Positions 59,335-64,000 of a stretch of DNA of 64,000 nt are shown one piece after another. The translations under genes and the position numbers were made by a program. This DNA is from PALSA-505 sp036501145. GTDB lineage: Bacteria; Actinomycetota; Actinomycetes; Streptosporangiales; Streptosporangiaceae. The DNA is taken from assembly GCA_036501145.1 (NCBI GenBank), contig DASYAV010000102.1, positions 35,296 through 99,295 of the forward strand. Direction: 5' to 3'. Within the stretch, counting starts at the first letter, position 1. Every line of letters starts with the position of its first letter. Below the pieces are notes generated by a model. It searched no databases. It saw only the letters and a list, made by a program, of their open reading frames with translations, and was not told where the DNA came from.

Positions 59335-59465
59335 CACGGTGAAGGAGAGTGGCGCCGTCGAGATGTGGGGGAAGACCGGTGAGAGCCCGGCGCTGACCCG
59401 CAACGGTATACGGCAGCGGTTCCTCTTTGACCGCCCCGTGAGCCCGAGTACCCACGTCCGTTAGT
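59335..59465 (+). ncRNA. Cobalamin riboswitch (plus strand, secreted DUF4430-like gene)
   Basis: On the plus strand: GGGGGAAGACCGGTGAGAGC followed by CCGGCGCTGACCCGCAACGGTA and the 3' block TGAGCCCGAGTACCCACGTC. GATGTGGG (59362-59369) pairs with CCCACGTC (59451-59458) to close the core. GGGAA, CGGTG, CCGGCGCTGACCCGCAACGGTA and GCCCGA-TACC match cobalamin riboswitch consensus closely. A TTGACA at 59321 is a probable -35 box. Starts about 10 bp from the divergent minus-strand riboswitch. Confidence 0.92.
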
Positions 59466-59488
59466 CGCTGCTCCACCCGTCGTGGTCC

Positions 59489-59509
59489 GCGGGCCGGAGT
59501 CCGGCCCGC
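59489..59509 (+). terminator. Hairpin in riboswitch expression platform
   Basis: GCGGGCCGG-AGT-CCGGCCCGC is a perfect 9-bp stem with 3-nt loop between the riboswitch and the ATG at 59554. It may serve as the terminator or as a ribosome-site switch partner; no U-run follows. Confidence 0.5.
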
Positions 59510-59553
59510 CCGGCGGCCCGGCCCCGGTTCTCACCGGACCGGAAAGGCCCCTC

Positions 59554-60048
59554 ATGCGCAAACCGAGCATCCGGCCGTTCATGGCGTTGGCCACGCTCGC
59601 CCTGTGCGGTGCCAGCACAATGTCAGCCAGCACGGTCTCCGCCAGCACGGTGCATGCCGGCACAGCCAGGATCCGGCCGGACGCCGCGTGCACCAGCACC
59701 ACGAAGGGCGTGACCGAGGTCGTGGACTTCGGAAAGCTCAAGGCCACGAACAAGGTCAAGACCGCGTGTGACCCGGCGAACCCGAAGAACGGGCTGGCCG
59801 CGCTCAAGGACGCCGGGTTCAGCTACTCGTTCGTGCCCAAGTTCCCGGGCTTCGTCTGCCGGATCAACGCCCTGCCGAAGCCGTGCAACGGGGCCCCGGC
59901 CACCGCCTACTGGTCCTACTGGCACGCCAAGCGAGGCGGCAAGTGGGTATCGGCCAGCGTCGGGGCCGGCAGCTACCACCCGGCGCCCGGCTCCGTCCAG
60001 GGCTGGGCGTTCGGGGCCGGCAAGGCCCCGCGTATCTCCCCGCCCTGA
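59554..60048 (+). CDS. Secreted DUF4430-like single-domain protein
   Basis: A 164-residue exported protein, free of any membrane anchor. Signal peptide MRKPSIRPFMALATLALCG, then VVDFGKLKATNKVKTAC, LAALKDAGFSYSFVPKFPG, GFVCRINALPKPC, AYWSYWHAKRGGKW and PGSVQGWAFGAG. Each block aligns to the same order in the anchored protein at 56825-57706 (for example GFVCRI, AYW-W, PGSV-W-FG). The two are paralogues of one domain. ATG at 59554 has AAAGG before it. A cobalamin riboswitch immediately upstream implies a B12-related job, perhaps as a soluble scavenger. Confidence 0.82.
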   Translation: MRKPSIRPFMALATLALCGASTMSASTVSASTVHAGTARIRPDAACTSTTKGVTEVVDFGKLKATNKVKTACDPANPKNGLAALKDAGFSYSFVPKFPGFVCRINALPKPCNGAPATAYWSYWHAKRGGKWVSASVGAGSYHPAPGSVQGWAFGAGKAPRISPP

Positions 60049-60068
60049 CCCTGCCCGCTGACCGGCGA

Positions 60069-60102
60069 GCCCGGCAATCCCGCCGTGGCGGGACTGCCGG
60101 GC
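60069..60102. terminator. Bidirectional hairpin terminator
   Basis: GCCCGGCA-a-TCCCGCC then GT then GGCGGGA-c-TGCCGGGC, a 16-bp stem with a single mismatch, between the convergent genes ending at 60048 and 60149. Confidence 0.75.
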
Positions 60103-60148
60103 CGGCTCGCGTGGGCCGCGCCGTGCGGGCGCAGCCGTCATGGAAATT

Positions 60149-61366
60149 TCAGAACGCCCCTATCCCGTTCGGCGTGCCCATGCCGGTGGGGCCGTCGTAG
60201 CCCTTCTTGGCCGTGCACAGGTAGTCGCCGCCGCAGTAGCCGTTGGAGCCGGCGGTGACGTCGTGCAGGTACTGCGGGTGCACGTAGATCTGGCCGGTGC
60301 GGAACGTGCTCCCGTTGCCGGCCAGCCCGATGACGCCGGCGATCAGCGGCGACGCCGCGCTGGTCCCGCCGATCACCAGCCACCCGGGGGTGAGGCCGTA
60401 CGGGTTCGGCGTGGTGTCGTAGATGGCCACCCCGGGGGTGGGGTCGGCCACCGACGACACGTCCGCGGTGGTGCGCATCGTGCAGTGCGGTGAGACCGTC
60501 TTCTGGAACGCCGGCTTGCGCACGTAGGCCGAGCAGCCGCTGCTCGAGCCGCTCCACGCGTGCTCGGTGTAGCCGCGCGAGTTGTCAGACTTGTACAGGC
60601 TTGTGCCGCCCGCCACGGTGACCCCGGGCGCGACCGCAGGGAACTGCGCCGCGGTGAACCCGAGGTCGCCGGACGAGGCCACTACAGCCGCACCGGCCGG
60701 GTGGTAGTCGGCGTAGTAGGCCTTCATCCCGCCGAACTCGTCGAGCCCGTAGCTGTTGCTGATCACGCCGGCGCCGAGCCGGGCCGCGGTGGTCACCGAG
60801 GTGGCCAGGTCGGTCACCGCGTTGGAGGTGCCCTCGACCAGCAGGATGTGGCACTTCGGGCAGGCCGTGGAGACCATGTCCAGGTCGAGCGACATCTCCA
60901 CCGACCAGCCGCCGTCGGGCGGCGGGGGGCTGCCCTTCTTGCCTTGCTCGTTCACGATCTTCAGGCAGCCGCTGGCCGTCGTGCAGGCCGGCAGCCCGTA
61001 CTGCGCCCGGTAGGTGGCCAGGTCGGCCGCGGCGGTCGGGTCGCTGAAGGCGTCCACGATCGCGACCGTCTGCCCGGAGCCGTCGCTGATCGGCAGGCTG
61101 TAGGCGGACTCCAGGTCGGTGGCGCCCCATCCGGGCGGTGTCTTGCTGGCCGCGTCTGCCCGCGCGGCCGCCGCGCGGGCCCCGGCGTCGGTCCGGATCA
61201 GCGCGAAGCAGCGGGCGTGCCCGGGCGCCGGAGTACCGCAGACGGCCCGGGCAACCGGCCCGCTGGCCGCCGCGTCCGCGCCCGGGCCGGCCGCGGCGGC
61301 GCCGCCCAGCGCCAGGGCCAGGGCCGCCACCGTGCCGGCGATCCGGCGGGGTGTCATGGTGATCAC
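60149..61366 (-). CDS. Secreted S53-family peptidase (sedolisin/kumamolisin-like)
   Basis: A 405-residue exported serine-carboxyl peptidase. The GTG at 61366 follows GGGAGG at 5 bp. Signal peptide (RRIAGTVAALALALGG), then catalytic Glu and Asp in DGGWSVEMSLDLDM, the oxyanion Asp near SSGDLGF, and catalytic Ser in IGGTSAASPLIAG. The usual long sedolisin prodomain is missing; only about 80 residues precede the catalytic domain (AYSLPISDGSGQTVAIVDAF). It may therefore mature without a large propeptide. Acid-active peptidases of this clan digest proteins outside the cell. Confidence 0.88.
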   Translation of the reverse strand: MITMTPRRIAGTVAALALALGGAAAAGPGADAAASGPVARAVCGTPAPGHARCFALIRTDAGARAAAARADAASKTPPGWGATDLESAYSLPISDGSGQTVAIVDAFSDPTAAADLATYRAQYGLPACTTASGCLKIVNEQGKKGSPPPPDGGWSVEMSLDLDMVSTACPKCHILLVEGTSNAVTDLATSVTTAARLGAGVISNSYGLDEFGGMKAYYADYHPAGAAVVASSGDLGFTAAQFPAVAPGVTVAGGTSLYKSDNSRGYTEHAWSGSSSGCSAYVRKPAFQKTVSPHCTMRTTADVSSVADPTPGVAIYDTTPNPYGLTPGWLVIGGTSAASPLIAGVIGLAGNGSTFRTGQIYVHPQYLHDVTAGSNGYCGGDYLCTAKKGYDGPTGMGTPNGIGAF

Positions 61367-61392
61367 GTGTGCCTCCCAGAACCTGATGCCGG

Positions 61393-63699
61393 TCACGATG
61401 CCGCGACCGCGAACGCGTGCTGGATGGTCTGGCTCAGCGTGCCGCCGTAGGCGTCGGTGGCACTGAGCCGAAGCGCGCCGAACCCGTCGGTCGCCGCCGC
61501 GGCGGGCACGGTGAACGACAGCGCGTACTGGCCGTTCCCTTCGGAGGTGACGGATGCCTTGCGCCACGAGGTGCCGCCGTTGAAGGAGACCGACGCGGTC
61601 AGCGAGGTGACCGCGACGTCGGTCGCCCCGGCCAGGTGACCCACCGAGACCGCGGCGGTGGCCGCCCCGGCCGGCAGCTGGCCGAGCATGTTCCCCGGCA
61701 GGTCGTAGTTGGCGTACATCAGCGGCAGCACGGTGCACTTGGTGTGCCCGGCCAGGTCGCAGTCCCAGCCGGACGGCAGTGCGCCCTGCGGGGCGCCGGT
61801 GCGCACCGTCCACCGGGTGTTCACGCTGGTGGACAGGGTCAGGTCGGCCGACGAGCGGGTGGTGTCGTAGTCGATGCGCAGGTTCTTGGCGCCGGCCGGC
61901 AGGGTCACCTTCTTCTGCAGGAAGCCGGTGCCCTTGGTCACCGGCACGCCGTCGGCGTACACGTCGTAGTTCTGCGCCTCGGTCAGCCCGCTGACGGTCC
62001 CGTCCGGGTAGCCGCGGTGGTCCGCCGAGTTGTCGCTGTACGGGAACACGAGCAGGTTGAGTGTGCTGCCGTTGACACACGCCGGGCAGATCGACTGGCC
62101 GACGAACAGCGGTTGCTGCAGCAGCCGCGGCTGCTGTGGCTGCCCGCCCCAGGTGACCGAGGAGCTCGTCCCCGGCTGGTAGCTGGTCCAGGAGCTGTCC
62201 AGCTCGCCGAGCAGCTCGAACGGCGAGGAGCTGAACACCGTGTAGTACACGCCCTCCCAGGCCAGGTCGGGCAGCGCCGAGTAGTACTCGGTGCGCTGCA
62301 TCGGCGTGGTGATCGTCAGGTCGTCGCCGAACAGGACCTCTTGCCAGGGCAGCGCGCCGAACCTCGTCTCCAGCCCTGGCGTGCCGCTGTGGTCGGCCGG
62401 GTAGGACGACCGGAACGTGGCCAGCCCGGCGGGGCTGGCGGTGTAGGCCTGGCTGGCCGGGATCGCCCCGTAGCTGGGGAACTCGACGTCGTAGCTGTAC
62501 GGCGTCTTGGCCGACGATGGCGAGAACAGCCGGGAGTACACGTAGTAGTAGAGCTGGCCGACGCTGACATGGCTGGTGACCGGGGTGACCGCGAAGCTGG
62601 TCGTGCCGCTGCCCAGGAACGAGTACGAGCCGGTGTCGCCGGCCTTGTCGGCGCGGCCGACCGCGACCTCGGTGATCGCCGGGCTGGCCGGCCTGGGGGT
62701 GCTCACCGAGACCGGCGACGTGGCGGTGCGGGCGTCCACGGTGGCCGCGCTGTTGTCCCCGGACACGGTGAACGTCGGCAGCGTCACGCCGCTCACCGCC
62801 CCCGTGGTGAAGTTGTAGAAGAAGCAGATCGCCGCGTAGTGGCCTTTCGGCACGCTGATCTTGGCCTTGCCGTTGACGAAGTCCGCCTGCCCGGCGTACT
62901 TCTGCAGGCTGTCCACGTTGTAGACGATCACCAGGTCGCCGGTGTCCTTCTGCCCGGCCGGGTTGATGCCGTTCAGCGTCAGCGTGTACATCTGGAAGTC
63001 CGGGTGCGCCCGGCGGGTGCCCGCGCTGGTGGCCGGGCTGGCCGCGCTCGCCGCGCTTGCCGCGCTTGCCGCGCTCGCCGTGACGGCCTGCGGCGGGGCG
63101 ATCCGGGTCAGGCCGGCGAACAGGCCGGTGGTGTGGGTGGCCGAGGCGTGGTCACGTCCGGCCTGCCGGGCCAGGGCCGCGCCGAACCGGCGGGCCGAGG
63201 CTTCGGTCAGCCGTCCCGTCGCGGTCAGCCCGGAGCGGTGCGTCACGGTGATGCCGGGCACCGTCACCTTGCCTGACGGGCTGCGCAGGCCGAGCTGGAC
63301 GGCAAGCGACAGGCCGCCCTGCTCCTGCCGGGCCAGCTGGGTCACGTCGAACAGCGCGGGGCTCAGCGTCGTGCCGAGGTAGGGCACCGCCGATTCGGGC
63401 ACCACGTACTCGTCGCTGCCCCGGGTGTACATCTGGAACTGGGCGCCGGGCCCGTGCGTCTGCGCCCTGATCACCGAGACGGTCTGCCGCCCGCCCGGTG
63501 CGGCCGACAGCCGGACCACATCCCCGGTGATCAGCATGACCTGGCGCGGGCCGGCCGCCGTGGCCAGGGAGGCGCCCGGGGAGGCGGACGTTCTCTGCGC
63601 CCTCTGGCCGGCCAGTGCGGGCGGTCCCGCGGCCAGCGTGAAGGCCATCAGTGCGGCAGCCGACGCGGCCGCCGTGAGCTTAAAGCCGCGATGAGACAC
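61393..63699 (-). CDS. Large secreted protein: S8-peptidase-like accessory domains without catalytic domain
   Basis: A 768-residue exported protein. GTG at 63699 follows GGAG. Signal peptide (KLTAAASAAALMAFTLAAG). The next part, RQVMLITGDVVRLSAAPGG to YVVPESAVPYLGTTLSPALFDVTQLAR, is the typical N-terminal module of actinobacterial subtilisin-like S8 proteases (VTLVTGD...YVVP...LDRRLFDVT). A four-fold Ala/Ser repeat (ASAASAASAAS) follows. The central 500 residues have beta-sandwich-type strands and no Asp-His-Ser catalytic triad. The end, GFGALRLSATDAYGGTLSQTIQHAF, is the common C-terminal module of the same proteases. It precedes the S53 peptidase by 27 bp on the same strand, so the two are likely co-expressed. 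Confidence 0.75.
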   Translation of the reverse strand: MSHRGFKLTAAASAAALMAFTLAAGPPALAGQRAQRTSASPGASLATAAGPRQVMLITGDVVRLSAAPGGRQTVSVIRAQTHGPGAQFQMYTRGSDEYVVPESAVPYLGTTLSPALFDVTQLARQEQGGLSLAVQLGLRSPSGKVTVPGITVTHRSGLTATGRLTEASARRFGAALARQAGRDHASATHTTGLFAGLTRIAPPQAVTASAASAASAASAASPATSAGTRRAHPDFQMYTLTLNGINPAGQKDTGDLVIVYNVDSLQKYAGQADFVNGKAKISVPKGHYAAICFFYNFTTGAVSGVTLPTFTVSGDNSAATVDARTATSPVSVSTPRPASPAITEVAVGRADKAGDTGSYSFLGSGTTSFAVTPVTSHVSVGQLYYYVYSRLFSPSSAKTPYSYDVEFPSYGAIPASQAYTASPAGLATFRSSYPADHSGTPGLETRFGALPWQEVLFGDDLTITTPMQRTEYYSALPDLAWEGVYYTVFSSSPFELLGELDSSWTSYQPGTSSSVTWGGQPQQPRLLQQPLFVGQSICPACVNGSTLNLLVFPYSDNSADHRGYPDGTVSGLTEAQNYDVYADGVPVTKGTGFLQKKVTLPAGAKNLRIDYDTTRSSADLTLSTSVNTRWTVRTGAPQGALPSGWDCDLAGHTKCTVLPLMYANYDLPGNMLGQLPAGAATAAVSVGHLAGATDVAVTSLTASVSFNGGTSWRKASVTSEGNGQYALSFTVPAAAATDGFGALRLSATDAYGGTLSQTIQHAFAVAAS

Positions 63700-63843
63700 C
63701 AGCTCCACCTCCAGGCCAGGCGGCGTGCCAGGGGAGTGCGCCAGCCCGGCGCCGCCCGGTGACCATGGGCCTGGCGCGCAAATCCCGTACCTGCGCCGGA
63801 CTCTGACAGCGCCGCCGCAACCGGTCAAGCCCGGCCGAGCGGC

Positions 63844-63873
63844 TAATTCCTGTCATTGGCTGAAACAAGTCAA
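63844..63873 (-). promoter_or_regulatory. Possible promoter of the large secreted protein gene
   Basis: On the minus strand TTGACT (63868-63873), an 18-bp spacer and GAATTA (63844-63849), about 145 bp before the GTG at 63699. From 63874 to the window edge I find no gene, RNA or clear regulatory structure. Confidence 0.45.
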
Positions 63874-64000
63874 TGTAACCGGACGTTTCCGGCACGAAGC
63901 GCTCCGTTAACCCGGTCGACGGAGAACGGCGCCGTGTCCGGGCACACTCAGCGGAACCCCGGGAGGTACGTCTAGTTACACCTTCGATCCGGCACGCAGC

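Noticed and set aside
63030..63110. Short tandem repeat near 63 kb as regulatory repeat
   Set aside because: It simply encodes an Ala/Ser linker (9-base units) in the large secreted protein.
1..64000. tRNA or rRNA genes
   Set aside because: No cloverleaf with GTTCRANYC arm or rRNA signature found on either strand by eye; a tRNAscan-SE run would settle it.

Overview
The window is very GC-rich (about 70%), with dense short-spaced operons, many GTG starts and ATGA/GTGA stop-start overlaps. Its family content (RpiR, LLM oxidoreductases, DUF2332, DUF1906, DUF4253, S53 peptidase, ECF and sugar ABC importers, YefM/YoeB) points to a soil actinomycete with a large genome, most likely of the Streptosporangiales/Streptomyces type. 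No rRNA, tRNA or CRISPR array was found.

Layout. 1-7.3 kb is a mosaic: a flavin monooxygenase plus MarR regulator with a perfect palindromic operator, an S33 peptidase, a YkoF-like thiamine-binding protein, a yefM-yoeB toxin-antitoxin pair with a four-box operator, and several broken genes (alpha/beta hydrolase, methyltransferase, truncated yoeB copy, frameshifted pentapeptide-like membrane protein). 7.4-17 kb is an amine/amino-acid operon: APC permease, class III aminotransferase, glutamine-synthetase-like ligase, RpiR regulator, FluG-type amidohydrolase and M20 amidohydrolase, followed by a secreted gamma-glutamyltransferase. It reads as a gamma-glutamylation route for amine use. 17-26.8 kb holds a secreted DUF1906 protein, DUF2332, and a PfkB kinase divergent from a three-gene sugar ABC importer. 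26.8-31 kb is a graveyard: IS110 remnant, SnoaL-like, NmrA-like and two AraC pieces around an intact TetR/MDR oxidoreductase pair.

31-43.6 kb has a GATase, a threonine-aldolase-like enzyme, a peptide-binding lipoprotein with a cytoplasmic beta-lactamase-fold protein, and a four-gene operon (ATP-grasp ligase, S51/cyanophycinase-like protein, two Fes-type esterases) whose substrate is unknown. 43.6-49.7 kb carries a two-component system divergent from YceI, a methyltransferase and an ABC-2 exporter. 49.7-53 kb is again degraded (IS5 fragment, split small secreted protein) with an MBL hydrolase inside.

53-60 kb is the most striking part. A five-gene minus-strand operon encodes a surface-anchored alpha/alpha-barrel protein, a surface-anchored DUF4430-like protein, and complete ECF transporter T, fused A-A and S components. 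It sits behind a cobalamin riboswitch. A second, divergent cobalamin riboswitch precedes a secreted single-domain DUF4430-like protein. The barrel plus beta-domain pairing resembles the two domains of animal intrinsic factor/transcobalamin split into separate polypeptides, which suggests a cell-surface vitamin B12 capture device feeding an ECF importer. 60-64 kb holds a secreted S53 peptidase and a large secreted protein that looks like an S8 peptidase lacking its catalytic domain.
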